In this document: piece by piece, positions 26,242 through 34,771 of the stretch
Position numbering within the stretch: the first letter of the stretch is position 1
Layout of the letters: the number at the start of each line of letters is the position of its first letter
Assembly (NCBI GenBank): GCA_958295855.1
Contig: OY282383.1
Location: forward strand, 2,212,481 to 2,276,480
Source of the DNA: an uncultured Poribacteria bacterium
GTDB taxonomy: Bacteria; Poribacteria; WGA-4E; WGA-3G
Length of the DNA: 64,000 nt
Direction: 5' to 3'
Translations under genes and position numbers: made by a program
The notes under the pieces: generated by a model
The model's input: only the letters and a program-made list of their open reading frames with translations
Databases searched by the model: none
What the model was told of the DNA's origin: nothing

Positions 26242-26835
26242 TTAATTTCCGCGCAGAATATTTTCAGAAAATGCAACGTGCGTATAGATGTCTCGCAAGG
26301 GCAATTCGCAGTCGATTGAAGTAAGCGTCAGCACATCCTCAAGCGAGCGAAGTTCTGTCAATACCCACTGTGTGCCGTGGCGGAGATAATGCTCAACATG
26401 AACCCGCTCTTGTGAAACAAGGATGTATGCTTGCAAGGATGCGAGTTGTTTCGCGTGCGCGAATTTCTCTCCCCTATCATACGCCTCGGTTGAGGGCGAG
26501 AGCACCTCTACTAAGATAATCGGGTTCAGGAGTGTATCAAAAGCGTTATCCTCAAAGCGCGGTTCATCACAGACAACAAGGACATCCGGATAGAAGTAGG
26601 ATGCCGCAGGGTTAGTCCGCACGCGCATATCGCTCGCAACAACTATACAACCGCTTCCCACCAATTGGTTGTTAAGCGCAGTTGTTGTATTTGTTGTGAT
26701 AATATTATGAGCAAAACTTGCACCTGCCATGGCGACTATATGTCCACTACGGTATTCATGTTTCGTATTCGCCTTGCGTTCCCAAGCGAGGTATTCCGCT
26801 GGGGCGAGGTAAGTTGGTGTTGCCGCAGATGCCAT
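26242..26835 (-). CDS. Uma2-family (DUF820) PD-(D/E)XK endonuclease-like protein
   Basis: 197 residues from the ATG at 26835, which has GGAGG 7 nt upstream (an ATG four codons earlier overlaps that site). The fold is recognised from YLAWERKANTKHEYRSGHIVAMAG, then YPDVLVVCDE and ILVEVLSPSTEAYDRGEKF: the acidic pair and E of the nuclease core, with the lysine displaced as usual in this family. Uma2 genes are abundant in cyanobacteria and some uncultured phyla and their function is unknown. A TTGCAA/TATACT promoter lies at 26976-27005. Confidence 0.9.
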   Translation of the reverse strand: MASAATPTYLAPAEYLAWERKANTKHEYRSGHIVAMAGASFAHNIITTNTTTALNNQLVGSGCIVVASDMRVRTNPAASYFYPDVLVVCDEPRFEDNAFDTLLNPIILVEVLSPSTEAYDRGEKFAHAKQLASLQAYILVSQERVHVEHYLRHGTQWVLTELRSLEDVLTLTSIDCELPLRDIYTHVAFSENILRGN

Positions 26836-26975
26836 GTGTGCCTCCATGGAAAGCGATTTTCTGTCTCGTCATCAAATGTTATCAAAAAAATAGGTGCTTA
26901 AGTTCAGACTACCATGTTGTGAGGGCTTACCTCGTTGGACAACCCTTAAGGTGTGTAAGTTCCACTTAAATTAAA

Positions 26976-27005
26976 AGTATAGCACACTCCAGAAGGAAAT
27001 TGCAA
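26976..27005 (-). promoter_or_regulatory. Sigma70-type promoter upstream of the Uma2 gene
   Basis: Minus strand: -35 TTGCAA (27005-27000), 18-nt spacer, -10 TATACT (26981-26976), giving a leader of about 130 nt. Confidence 0.45.
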
Positions 27006-27030
27006 CAAAATTGTAATGCATCTATAGTTT

Positions 27031-27843
27031 TCAACTTTGCCGAAACCCGGTATCCGTGCGGTGCCAATTGTGTCCCTCATCTGGGTCGCGAAACGGAATA
27101 TTTCTGCCCAACAACTGTTTCAGCACATCACTTTCACCCACCAAGTCATCATCGTTCAACTGCCGAGGCATGTCTTCCTGTGGGTAGATGACTGAGCGGT
27201 TATACATACCGAGCAATCCGACGCGCGGTGTGTCGGTGAGGTTCGGTAAACACTGATGCCATATTGCGCCATTCGTGAATAAGATGGAGCCTTTTGGCGC
27301 GACAGCAACACTCATCTCGAGCCCTTCTGCTTCTCCCAATTCGGGGCGGCGAAGCGTTTTGTGTGAGCCTGCAATACACGCCGTGGCACCGTTCTCTGCC
27401 GTGAAATCATCTAACATCCACACCGTCTGGCCCGTTAACGAGCCTGATGGGAAAGGGGTTTGCATCGCCCAATAGGGGTAGTCAATATGCCAACCGCCGG
27501 CGGGCGCACCCGGGCCGACAATATTTGCTGTAAAGGTAGAGGCAATAACATCCTCGCCGAGCATCCGCTTCCATACGGCTACCACGGTGGGGTGCTGAAT
27601 GAGCCGCCGGAAGATGGCGGATTTTCCGACGATTGCCCAGACGCGTCGGATTTTACCGTCGCCGTAGCTGTGGTTGCGCCCGTTTGCGATGTCCTCTTCT
27701 ACCAATGCCCAGATCGCCTCGCGTGCCTCGTCTGCTTCCGCAACTGTAATCACATTGTCGATGATATGGAAACCGATTTCGCGCAGGTCGTGTTCGGCGC
27801 GAGCCAGTCTTTCGGAATCTAATGCTGATTTGATTGTTAGCAT
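27031..27843 (-). CDS. Phytanoyl-CoA dioxygenase (PhyH) family protein
   Basis: 270-residue non-haem Fe(II)/2-oxoglutarate-dependent oxygenase of the PhyH type. The iron-binding HxD is in GGWHIDYPYWAM (near residue 118), the distal histidine in GAIWHQC (near 197), and a following TPRVGLL carries the likely 2-oxoglutarate arginine. GGAG lies 6 nt before the ATG. It is followed upstream by an SDR gene only 15 bp away, so both are one transcript. Such enzymes hydroxylate varied small molecules; the substrate is unknown. Confidence 0.9.
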   Translation of the reverse strand: MLTIKSALDSERLARAEHDLREIGFHIIDNVITVAEADEAREAIWALVEEDIANGRNHSYGDGKIRRVWAIVGKSAIFRRLIQHPTVVAVWKRMLGEDVIASTFTANIVGPGAPAGGWHIDYPYWAMQTPFPSGSLTGQTVWMLDDFTAENGATACIAGSHKTLRRPELGEAEGLEMSVAVAPKGSILFTNGAIWHQCLPNLTDTPRVGLLGMYNRSVIYPQEDMPRQLNDDDLVGESDVLKQLLGRNIPFRDPDEGHNWHRTDTGFRQS

Positions 27844-27858
27844 ATTTTCTCCTCTGTA

Positions 27859-28851
27859 CTACCCGATACGGGGTAGATTGCGAACTGCTGCAATAATCCC
27901 ATCTTCCAAATCGTCAGCATCGCTATCTGGAATCAGATTGTGCTTGTCCATCCACGCGATATTTTCTGCCACACTCTCTGTCACCGGAATTTGTGGACTG
28001 AATTCAGGTAAAGCTGCTGCCAGTTTCTCATGGCTGAAAATCTGTGTATGCCCGAAATTGCCCCGTAACCCCCCGAAACGCTTCGGTGCTATCGCGATGA
28101 GCGTTTCTTGTGAGACATGCACGAGCTCTATGTCAACACCGAGTGCTTCTGCCGCTACATGGTGCCATTCGTCCCATGTTCTCGCTTGTGGGTGAACGAG
28201 GTTGTATATTTCTCCGAAGCAATCCGTTCTGCCGAGTACTTCTGTAAACGCAAAACCAGCGTCTCGCGATGACAGAAATTGAAAATAATTCAACCCATCG
28301 CCAGCAGAGAGGATTGGTTTTCCCTTCCGCAATCGATCGAGCCAACTGCCATCCCCGCCCACCTGCCGATGGAGGTTCATGCCGGGGCCGTGCGTATAAG
28401 ATGGCTTGAAAATGGTTACAGGAAATCTGTCGCGTGCGTAAGCTGCTAATAGCAGGCTATCCGCGGCGATTTTGCCAAGTCCATAGCCCGATGTGCCTTG
28501 CAACGGTGCTGTCTCCGGCAGATTAATCCCGCTGAACGGCGGGCCATAGGTCATCACCGTTGAGCAATGCACAAAGTGCCCGACGCGTCCCTGACATGCC
28601 CGCAGCGCGGAGGTGGCATCCTCTGCGTTGAAACTGATCATATCGATGACGGCATCCCAGTCTTCCGCGCTGACTTTTGCCTCAAAATCCTCGCGATGCT
28701 GCCGGTCGCCATGAATCACGCGGACATCCGGAGGCGGTGGGTCGGCGTGTTGGCCACGGTTAAACAGGACGACTTCATGGTTTCGGCTTTGCAACGCTGC
28801 CACAATCCCGCGGCTGATGTTGCCCGTGCCACCGATGACTAAGATTTTCAT
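27859..28851 (-). CDS. NAD-dependent epimerase/dehydratase (extended SDR)
   Basis: 330 residues. The Rossmann dinucleotide motif GGTGNISRG starts at residue 8, and the YxxxK catalytic pair appears in SGYGLGKIAADS. The chain resembles nucleoside-sugar epimerase-like SDRs that act on small substrates, but the substrate is not readable. AGGAA precedes the ATG. First gene of a two-gene unit with the PhyH-family gene, which suggests a shared catabolic or modification route. Confidence 0.88.
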   Translation of the reverse strand: MKILVIGGTGNISRGIVAALQSRNHEVVLFNRGQHADPPPPDVRVIHGDRQHREDFEAKVSAEDWDAVIDMISFNAEDATSALRACQGRVGHFVHCSTVMTYGPPFSGINLPETAPLQGTSGYGLGKIAADSLLLAAYARDRFPVTIFKPSYTHGPGMNLHRQVGGDGSWLDRLRKGKPILSAGDGLNYFQFLSSRDAGFAFTEVLGRTDCFGEIYNLVHPQARTWDEWHHVAAEALGVDIELVHVSQETLIAIAPKRFGGLRGNFGHTQIFSHEKLAAALPEFSPQIPVTESVAENIAWMDKHNLIPDSDADDLEDGIIAAVRNLPRIG

Positions 28852-28937
28852 GGGGTGGATTCCTTCGCTATCAGTGCAATTTCCTCCGCTGTTAATTCGT
28901 AAGAAGCGTGCAGGCCCATTTTGGGATGTTCATTTTT

Positions 28938-29939
28938 CTATTCCATGTTCATTTCCAATTGTAGATGCTCCATATCAACAATCGCTCGCGCCAAAGCCCA
29001 ATCTAATCGCCGGCGGTAGTGTCCATCGCGGCGTAAACCCTTGAAGGCTGTGAAAAAAACATCGTGGGTTTTTTCACGAATTGTTGCCAAGCGTGCATTG
29101 AGAAGCTCTATATTCACACGCCACGGCACGCCAATTCTCGTAATGGAACGGCACTGGGAACGCACAGGATACCCTGCCAATTCTGCCGGCGGACAAAAAC
29201 GGATAGAGGCAGAAAAGGTATTGTCTATAGCGATGAGCCCTAGACTCCCCCTCGGTTCATTGAACACAATGCTACGATTGCAAGAGGGCAGCGGAAGATG
29301 TGTCCGGAGTTCACTCAGTCTCCCGAGAAACCGATTGTTGCGCCACACCCTAACATCTGATGTTACGTACGGCGAAAACAGCGCAAGCCCTACCGGATGT
29401 TCTGTGTCCTCAAACATATAGGACATCTCTTTTCTTTTTCTCTCCTGTTTTGTCCCATATTGTGTTCGCGGGACTAAGGAGATGAAATCACGCAACCGTT
29501 GCAGAAACAGACCGCTCCGAATAAACGCCTCTGGGATAATCGCCGCGACCCATTCACAGTGCGCCAAGCACTGCTCAAGTGCGTATTTGTAAAGATCATT
29601 GTAGCCAGCAGCTTCTGGAAAAGGTAAACCTCGACGTGTGGCGGAGTTGCGGGCTAACCACGGTGGATTGGTAATGCAAACATTAAACCCCTTCGGAAAG
29701 TCCGAGAGCGTGTCACGTTGCACAATTCCTGTTGCGCCTGGTTCAATGTCGAAAAGTGCCCAATTTCCGCAGCGCAGCTGCGCTGAGTCAATCAACCTTG
29801 GAAGGCTCTTGGTACCCGCAAACGGTTCTAAAACTGTATGTCGTTCTAAATTAAGCTCTTCTGCCCACGTTTGGAACGGTTCCAACTGGAACGGATTCCC
29901 GCAAGTGTAGTAGCGTCCATTCGCGCGTTTTTTATCCAT
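28938..29939 (-). CDS. N6-adenine DNA methyltransferase-like protein (orphan)
   Basis: 333 residues. Motif I-like VLEPFAGTKSLPRLI (near residues 36-50) binds S-adenosylmethionine, and the catalytic motif IV is NPPW (near 92-95), diagnostic of adenine-N6 methyltransferases of the Eco57I/TaqI-like kind. The N-terminal GRYYTCGNPF is also typical. No restriction endonuclease or specificity gene is adjacent, so it is probably an orphan or part of an eroded system. The target sequence is unknown; no Shine-Dalgarno sequence is obvious. Confidence 0.85.
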   Translation of the reverse strand: MDKKRANGRYYTCGNPFQLEPFQTWAEELNLERHTVLEPFAGTKSLPRLIDSAQLRCGNWALFDIEPGATGIVQRDTLSDFPKGFNVCITNPPWLARNSATRRGLPFPEAAGYNDLYKYALEQCLAHCEWVAAIIPEAFIRSGLFLQRLRDFISLVPRTQYGTKQERKRKEMSYMFEDTEHPVGLALFSPYVTSDVRVWRNNRFLGRLSELRTHLPLPSCNRSIVFNEPRGSLGLIAIDNTFSASIRFCPPAELAGYPVRSQCRSITRIGVPWRVNIELLNARLATIREKTHDVFFTAFKGLRRDGHYRRRLDWALARAIVDMEHLQLEMNME

Positions 29940-30047
29940 TTTCTTATCGTTTTGTTTCGTCTATCTCTGTAGCCAACAGCGATTCGTGATTGTTCAGTTC
30001 GGCAGCTTCTGGCTGAATTTTGTTCTTGTGAGATGTGATAAACCTCT

Positions 30048-30827
30048 TTAAGCATCGCCGCCAGGGATCTCTGGCCAATTGTGCTCTGGAGAATATCCCA
30101 ACTCTTCTTCTGCTTGCTTCCACGCAAAACGGGAATCTGCACGCCCGGCAACAGCGTTATACGCACCATACTTCACCGTGTCTGTTTGGATTGCCCGCGC
30201 CACACACTGGGCAACATCTCTCGCATCGACGTAAACAAACCATGGCTCCGTTACAACATCAGGGGGTTTGGGCCCGGGATTGTGCCCATCCCCCGCAATG
30301 ACACCCGGCCGGACGTGAATCACGTTCAACCCATGTGCCTGATGATACGCTAAGCCAATCTGCTCGCCGAGGTGTTTGGCAAGTGCATAGTAGAGGTCGC
30401 CGGTGCCGAAGGCGAACGCATCGCCAACCTGATACGGCAATTTTACGCCTGGTGCCGGATGACACGCCGAAATGCTGGAAATGTTAACTAGCTTTTGTAC
30501 TCCCTGTTGCACACAGGCTTCCGCTACGTTCCACGTGCCTTTCACCATAATATCTGCGAATAGCGGTGCCGGTTTACCGTGCCGTTCTCGCACCAATGCT
30601 ACAAGATGAACAACGGCATCCTGCCCGGCACACGCTGCTTCAATTTCAGAGGCTTTTGTGATATCTGCCTTGATAAACCGCGTGTTTGCAAACTCACGAT
30701 TCCCTTCGACGATGTCAGTCAGCGTGAGTTGATACGCGCTGTGCAACCGGTCAATGATAAACTGCGCGAGATAGCCAGACGCGCCAGTGATTAGAATCTT
30801 TTTTATAGCCATCGGTTTTTGTCCCAT
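30048..30827 (-). CDS. NAD(P)-dependent SDR oxidoreductase
   Basis: 259 residues. N-terminal ILITGASGYLAQFIID gives the extended-SDR Rossmann motif, and YYALAKHLGE carries the catalytic YxxxK near residue 148; SISACHP supplies the serine. Resembles UDP-glucose 4-epimerase-type or related reductases, but the chain is short. A second ATG five codons in (30812) is equally possible, because neither has a clear ribosome-binding site. Substrate unknown. It is transcribed from the same strand just after the selenoprotein gene. Confidence 0.85.
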   Translation of the reverse strand: MGQKPMAIKKILITGASGYLAQFIIDRLHSAYQLTLTDIVEGNREFANTRFIKADITKASEIEAACAGQDAVVHLVALVRERHGKPAPLFADIMVKGTWNVAEACVQQGVQKLVNISSISACHPAPGVKLPYQVGDAFAFGTGDLYYALAKHLGEQIGLAYHQAHGLNVIHVRPGVIAGDGHNPGPKPPDVVTEPWFVYVDARDVAQCVARAIQTDTVKYGAYNAVAGRADSRFAWKQAEEELGYSPEHNWPEIPGGDA

Positions 30828-30864
30828 TCTGTCTCAAGACAGCACTGAAGCGCGGCACCTTGCG

Positions 30865-31209
30865 CTACCGCAGGGAAAAAGGGAATTCTGCATAGAGCTC
30901 GTCGTTGAACCCTACAAGAAAGACATCCCCGATTTGCACTGTTGGCGCGCGTAGGTTGCCACTGCGTCCCATGAGCGTTTTCAGAATTGATTCCTGTGTC
31001 TCTGCAGTCGGCACAAAGGTTTCTACACGTTTCCCTTTCGCTACCTCAATCCGTTTTGCAGAGTTGATTAGAGCCCATACCGCCGTTGCATCAAGCTTCT
31101 CTTTTCGGGCATCAGAGCGGTTTTCTACCTGAACATTCTGTGTGTCAAGAACCTCTTGCACTTTTCTGCATGATGTTCAGCCATTCCGAAAATAGATCCA
31201 ATCTACCAT
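30865..31209 (-). CDS. ArsC/thioredoxin-fold selenoprotein with in-frame UGA (Sec11)
   Basis: The gene is open from an ATG at 31209 with GGAGG 8 nt upstream, interrupted only by TGA at 31179-31177. Read as selenocysteine, the N-terminus is MVDWIYFRNGUTSCRK, a UxxC redox motif at the end of the first strand of a thioredoxin-like fold. The rest (114 residues in total) contains NLRAPTVQIGDVFLVGF, with the expected cis-proline. This matches the ArsC-like (seleno)protein family. Fifteen nt after the UGA is an 8-bp stem with one bulge and a GGU loop (31161-31142), the right place and loop for a bacterial SECIS element. Conventional gene finding would start at a GTG (31161) and lose the active site. 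SelA/B/C/D genes are not in the window. Confidence 0.85.
31142..31161 (-). promoter_or_regulatory. Putative bacterial SECIS hairpin
   Basis: In the mRNA, GUGCAAGA pairs with UCUUG(A)CAC around loop GGU, with one bulged A, starting 15 nt after the UGA. Bacterial SECIS elements lie directly 3' of the UGA and need a G/U-containing apical loop. Confidence 0.6.
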
Positions 31210-31289
31210 TACAATGCCTCCATGTGAATTTTTCACTATGCTCTAGCGCGTTAGGTTTCTGAGGTAATAACATCTACCGGAAAATCTCG

Positions 31290-32291
31290 TCAGAGCTTTC
31301 CTACGCGGATAAATTTTCCGGTGCCGCGGCTCTTGACTGCCGCGTCTATTAATGCCAGCGTCTGAATCGCATCAGCGAAAGGTGAGCGAATCAGTGCCCT
31401 GTCGTCTGTTTCAATGGCGCGCAACCACGCACCGGTTTTGTCTAAGCCCAAACTGTTTTCAGAAGCTGCAGGTTCATTTACCGTTTCGCCGTTAAGATAC
31501 CCGTTAATCGAATTATCGGTAATATTCGCATGTAAACGTAACCGCGGTCCGACGACTTCAATGTCAAAGCTGAATCTTTCCGTGCCGCAGTGGTTCATGT
31601 GCGTTCCAAAAACGCCATTGTCCAATTGATACGTCATTTGGATAGCATTTTCGGCATCGAATTCGGTTCGCTCCAACGCCATATTCTTAGCGGCGAATGC
31701 GTGTGCCTGCACGGGTTTGGGATTACCCATAATGAACCTGGCACAATCTAGCACGTGCACTGCCTGTTCCGGTAAGGGGCCTCCGCTAATCTCATATTGT
31801 AGGAACCAGGGTGCCATCCGGAAGCTAAGATAGTAATCGACTGTGCACACTGTCCTCACCAGATGTACCGTTTCCGAAGCGAGCAACGCCTTCACCCGTT
31901 CATAAAGCGGGTGGTAGCGGAGTTGGAATCCAACAGCTGCAATCACATCTGCTTTTTCGATGCATGCGAGACATTTTCGCCCTTCATCCATATTCAGGGC
32001 AGGCGGTTTTTCAACCATCAATGCAATGCCGCGCTCACACGCCATCTGAATAGGCTCTAAACGTACAGGGGGCGGCGTTGTAATCACCACCCCGTCCATT
32101 TCCACATCAAAAAAGGCATTCAGCGCGTCGGTGGCAAGTGCCGCACCGGAGAGTGTTGCGAGTTGACGCGCCGCTTCAAGCCGAACGTCGTGAACAGCAA
32201 CGACACGTCCACCGTACGCAACAATCGCCTTGTGGTGATGCCCGCCCATGCCGCCAGCACCGATGATACCTATGGATAATTCAGAAACCAT
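31290..32291 (-). CDS. Gfo/Idh/MocA-family oxidoreductase
   Basis: 333 residues from the ATG at 32291. The N-terminal Rossmann motif is IGIIGAGGMGGHHH, and the conserved EKP of the family is in LMVEKPPALN (near residue 95). The C-terminal alpha/beta domain includes GGPLPEQAVHVLDCARF with the likely catalytic histidine. The family oxidises or reduces sugars and cyclitols with NAD(P). The Shine-Dalgarno GGAG and the ATG lie inside a family-2 repeat end (CTCGTCGGAGACATCTTATG), so the repeat probably provides the translation start. The frame is open further upstream to 32330 without a better start. Confidence 0.9.
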   Translation of the reverse strand: MVSELSIGIIGAGGMGGHHHKAIVAYGGRVVAVHDVRLEAARQLATLSGAALATDALNAFFDVEMDGVVITTPPPVRLEPIQMACERGIALMVEKPPALNMDEGRKCLACIEKADVIAAVGFQLRYHPLYERVKALLASETVHLVRTVCTVDYYLSFRMAPWFLQYEISGGPLPEQAVHVLDCARFIMGNPKPVQAHAFAAKNMALERTEFDAENAIQMTYQLDNGVFGTHMNHCGTERFSFDIEVVGPRLRLHANITDNSINGYLNGETVNEPAASENSLGLDKTGAWLRAIETDDRALIRSPFADAIQTLALIDAAVKSRGTGKFIRVGKL

Positions 32292-32379
32292 AAGATGTCT
32301 CCGACGAGATTTTCCCAGAGATGCTACCATCTCAGAAACTGTTGAGGCTGCAACAGGATGAAAAACGGGTTTTGATGCG

Positions 32380-33153
32380 TCATTTTCCCTTCAAGTTTCC
32401 CCATGTCACCGCCAGTTTGTCTTTGGGTTCAACGGGGAAGATGTCAAATTCCGGAGTAGCGACGACAACATTATCGTATTGCGCATGTTCGCCTGCCCGG
32501 TTGCCACCACTCATGCGGAACCCGATTTTCCCTGTCTTGAACGATTTCGCGCTGTCAGTCCATTCGCTGACGAGTTCAAGGGCATCTAGTTCAGCACCGA
32601 CTTCGCCCAGATACGCGTTAAATTTGTAATTCTTGCGTACCTCAAACTTCACGCGATACCAAACATCCTGGTCGCGATTCTCATTATCTTTGAAGGCATC
32701 CGGTTCCGCGGTCCATCCCCCACCGACTCTTCGGTGCCATCGGATATGTTGCGGGGTATGCCCGGAGCCTGCGGTTGAGACCTGGTGCATGTAGATGTTA
32801 TTACCATCTTCGCCATGGAAAACAAACCCTGTCAGTCCGCCATCCATGGCTTTGAAATCGGCGTAATAATCGAATTCTTCAGGAAAATCATTCGCGCTGA
32901 GCCCAACCCCACCGCCCCAAACGTCAAGCACATTTTTACCGAGGACATCGTGCCCTTCGTCATTATTCTCAATTAGCCAACTGGCTTGTGGTGCCCATTT
33001 GGATTCGTCAATTTTCCCACTCTCAAAGTCGTCTTCAAACAGAATCTCAGCAGAGACATCAAGCCCGGAGGTAATTCCTACTAAAATACCGAGCATTAGT
33101 GTCCCAACGAGTCGCGCCTGCCAAGTGCAAGCTTTCACTATTGTATTTCGCAT
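32380..33153 (-). CDS. Secreted concanavalin-like (DUF1080/LamG-type) protein
   Basis: 257 residues with a signal peptide (VGTLMLGILVGITSGLDVSA). The body is a beta-jelly-roll: LFEDDFESGKIDESKW, VLDVWGGGVGLSANDFPEEFDYYADF, FVFHGEDGNNIYMHQVS, WYRVKFEVRKNYKFNAY, like DUF1080 and other concanavalin-type carbohydrate-binding or hydrolase domains. The C-terminus VEPKDKLAVTWGNLKGK is nearly the same kind of tail as in the adjacent 33164-33880 protein. Extracytoplasmic; function is probably carbohydrate-related. Both genes lie 10 bp apart and are probably co-transcribed. Confidence 0.8.
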   Translation of the reverse strand: MRNTIVKACTWQARLVGTLMLGILVGITSGLDVSAEILFEDDFESGKIDESKWAPQASWLIENNDEGHDVLGKNVLDVWGGGVGLSANDFPEEFDYYADFKAMDGGLTGFVFHGEDGNNIYMHQVSTAGSGHTPQHIRWHRRVGGGWTAEPDAFKDNENRDQDVWYRVKFEVRKNYKFNAYLGEVGAELDALELVSEWTDSAKSFKTGKIGFRMSGGNRAGEHAQYDNVVVATPEFDIFPVEPKDKLAVTWGNLKGK

Positions 33154-33163
33154 TTTAATCTCC

Positions 33164-33880
33164 TTATAAATTATCGGATTTTACCTGCGCCCAGGTTGTG
33201 GTGAGCTTAGCATCCGGTTCAACTGCCATCGGATCTGTGCCGCCGTAAATCTCAATTTCATCAACGCGTGCGCCGCCATTGGTGCGGATATGGAGGCGCA
33301 GCCACCGTGCCTCTACGTCCTTGAAGGTAAACTCGGTGGTCTTGCTAATCGCATCCTCTTTGTGGGTGTAAACCTTTGTCCATGTTTTTGCATCGGAGTT
33401 TGCATCCGCTTTGGTGGTTGCGACCAGGATATCAAAGTCAGCCGTTGTCCGATCGAAGAAGCCTTGTGAATGGTCGCTGCCGAAAAGGATGCGGTTCACA
33501 TTGGCAACCTCACCGATGTCGATCTGTGCCCAACCCGGTATCGCACCGATAATCCAACTCCGGCAGTTGTTATAGAAACCGTCGTTGAGATATTCAATGC
33601 AGTGCCGCCGTGGGCACCACCCCTCTAACTGAGAGGAGGCTTCCGCCTTAGCATCTTTAAGCAGTGCCAAATTTGGCTCTTTATCCCGGACCGTTGGTAC
33701 AAACTCAGGTCCCGGCTTACCGCCAGCATCACAGGCATCCGTTGCTTCTTTGATATCCTGTTCTTTGAATTCATAACGTCCGAATTTTTCTGGCCCCTTA
33801 TCCTCGTCATGGAGTGCTAAAACCGCAGGTGTGCTCAGCATCACCATCATAACAAGCCAACAGTAAATTGTGAATCTCAT
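33164..33880 (-). CDS. Secreted F5/8 type C (discoidin)-domain protein
   Basis: 238 residues from the ATG at 33880, with AAGGAGG upstream and a signal peptide (FTIYCWLVMMVMLSTPAVLA). Residues about 75-220 form a discoidin domain: NLALLKDAKAEASSQLEGW, then YLNDGFYNNCRSWI, WAQIDIGEVANVNRILFGSD and WLRLHIRTNGGARVDEIEIYG. Such domains bind carbohydrates. The tail AVEPDAKLTTTWAQVKSDNL resembles that of the neighbouring protein. An N-terminal extension of the frame (to 33961) is repeat DNA and is excluded. Confidence 0.85.
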   Translation of the reverse strand: MRFTIYCWLVMMVMLSTPAVLALHDEDKGPEKFGRYEFKEQDIKEATDACDAGGKPGPEFVPTVRDKEPNLALLKDAKAEASSQLEGWCPRRHCIEYLNDGFYNNCRSWIIGAIPGWAQIDIGEVANVNRILFGSDHSQGFFDRTTADFDILVATTKADANSDAKTWTKVYTHKEDAISKTTEFTFKDVEARWLRLHIRTNGGARVDEIEIYGGTDPMAVEPDAKLTTTWAQVKSDNL

Positions 33881-33981
33881 CGGAAATTCCTCCTTATGTG
33901 TGTAGAAGGCAGAACGAGGCCGGCCCACTACCTTTTTGGTGCCCCCAACAAGTTGGAACATCCAAAAGGCCCTGAATTTCT

Positions 33982-34290
33982 CTATTCAGCCGGCTCTCGG
34001 AAGTTGGCGGGAGACGGCTCATCAAAGGGAAGCCCCTTCGCTTGTGCCTCCATCATTCGGTTATACCACGTTGTCCACTCCCGATTGACTTGGGCCAAAG
34101 CCTCAGCCCTGCCCTCAGCCCTGCCCTCAGCTCTGCCCTTGGCGGCGGCTTCAGCGACGACTTGCTCGAGATGGGCCTCCTGTCTTCTCTTATACAGATT
34201 CCAGAGTACCATAACAATAGATCCTCCTATGGGGCCCTGAATTTCTCTATTCAGCCGGCTCTTGCAAGTTGGCGGGAGACGGCTCATCAA
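33982..34290 (-). CDS. Truncated membrane/coiled-coil protein, array copy 1
   Basis: 102-codon frame lacking the first membrane helix: it starts in DNA derived from the tail of the neighbouring copy (MMSRLPPTCKSR, out of frame) and joins the family at IGGSIVMVLWNLYKRRQ. It has three GRAE-type repeats and the family C-terminus (WYNRMMEAQAKGLPFDEP). The junction GAATTTCTCTATTCAGCCGG marks a tandem partial duplication. It is probably a remnant, though expression is possible. Confidence 0.5.
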   Translation of the reverse strand: MMSRLPPTCKSRLNREIQGPIGGSIVMVLWNLYKRRQEAHLEQVVAEAAAKGRAEGRAEGRAEALAQVNREWTTWYNRMMEAQAKGLPFDEPSPANFREPAE

Positions 34291-34771
34291 AGGGAAGCCC
34301 CTTCGCTTGTGCCTCCATCATTCGGTTACACCACGTTGTCCACTCCCGATTGGATTGGGCCAAAGCCTCAGCTCTGCCCTCAGCCCTGCCCTCAGTTCTG
34401 CCCTCAGTTCTGCCCTCAGTTCTGCCCTCAGCTTTGCCCTCAGCTCTGCCCTCAGTTCTGGCCTTGGCGGAGGCTTCAGCGATAACTTGCTCGAGATGGG
34501 CCTCCTGTCTTCTCTTATACAGATTCCAGAGTACCATAACAATAGATCCTCCTATTTCAAAGGTGAAAGTCAAGAAAATAGCCACTGGAATGAAGGTCGA
34601 AACATGCTCAACAATAGCTATGAGCGTCTCAACTGAACTTTCTCTGCCTTGGGCGAGTTCGTGTTTGCCTACAACGACAGCATAGCTACCTACCACAACG
34701 ATAAAAAAGATAAAGTCTGGTAGGAGTGTTTTCTGTGCGAAACTAAATATCGGCACCCTTTTATTTTGCAT
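34247..34771 (-). CDS. Small membrane protein with GRxE coiled-coil VNTR, full copy A
   Basis: 174 residues. Two membrane segments (FIFFIVVVGSYAVVVG near 20-36; a longer one near 64-88 ending at KRRQ) are followed by a helical region built from eight four-residue repeats of GRAE/GRTE/GKAE and a conserved tail (EWTTWCNRMMEAQAKGLPFD). I do not recognise the family; charged helices after a membrane anchor suggest oligomerisation or binding. A TATAAT box lies at 34869-34864. It has a near-identical counterpart at 35407-35847. Confidence 0.7.
   Translation of the reverse strand: MQNKRVPIFSFAQKTLLPDFIFFIVVVGSYAVVVGKHELAQGRESSVETLIAIVEHVSTFIPVAIFLTFTFEIGGSIVMVLWNLYKRRQEAHLEQVIAEASAKARTEGRAEGKAEGRTEGRTEGRTEGRAEGRAEALAQSNREWTTWCNRMMEAQAKGLPFDEPSPANLQEPAE
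34364..34460. repeat. 12-bp tandem repeat (VNTR) coding for GRxE
   Basis: Tandem units of the type CTGCCCTCAGTT/CTGCCCTCAGCC encode GRAE/GRTE. The numbers of units differ between the four gene copies (about 3, 8, 8 and 2). Confidence 0.9.

Noticed and set aside
31159..31179. TGA at 31179 as a normal stop with the gene starting at GTG 31161
   Set aside because: That reading loses the strong GGAGG/ATG start and the UxxC motif; no Shine-Dalgarno sequence precedes the GTG. A nonsense mutation of a Cys codon cannot be excluded but is less likely given the hairpin.
34364..34460. Possible CRISPR or non-coding satellite
   Set aside because: 12-bp units without spacers that code for a four-residue helical repeat in all family copies.
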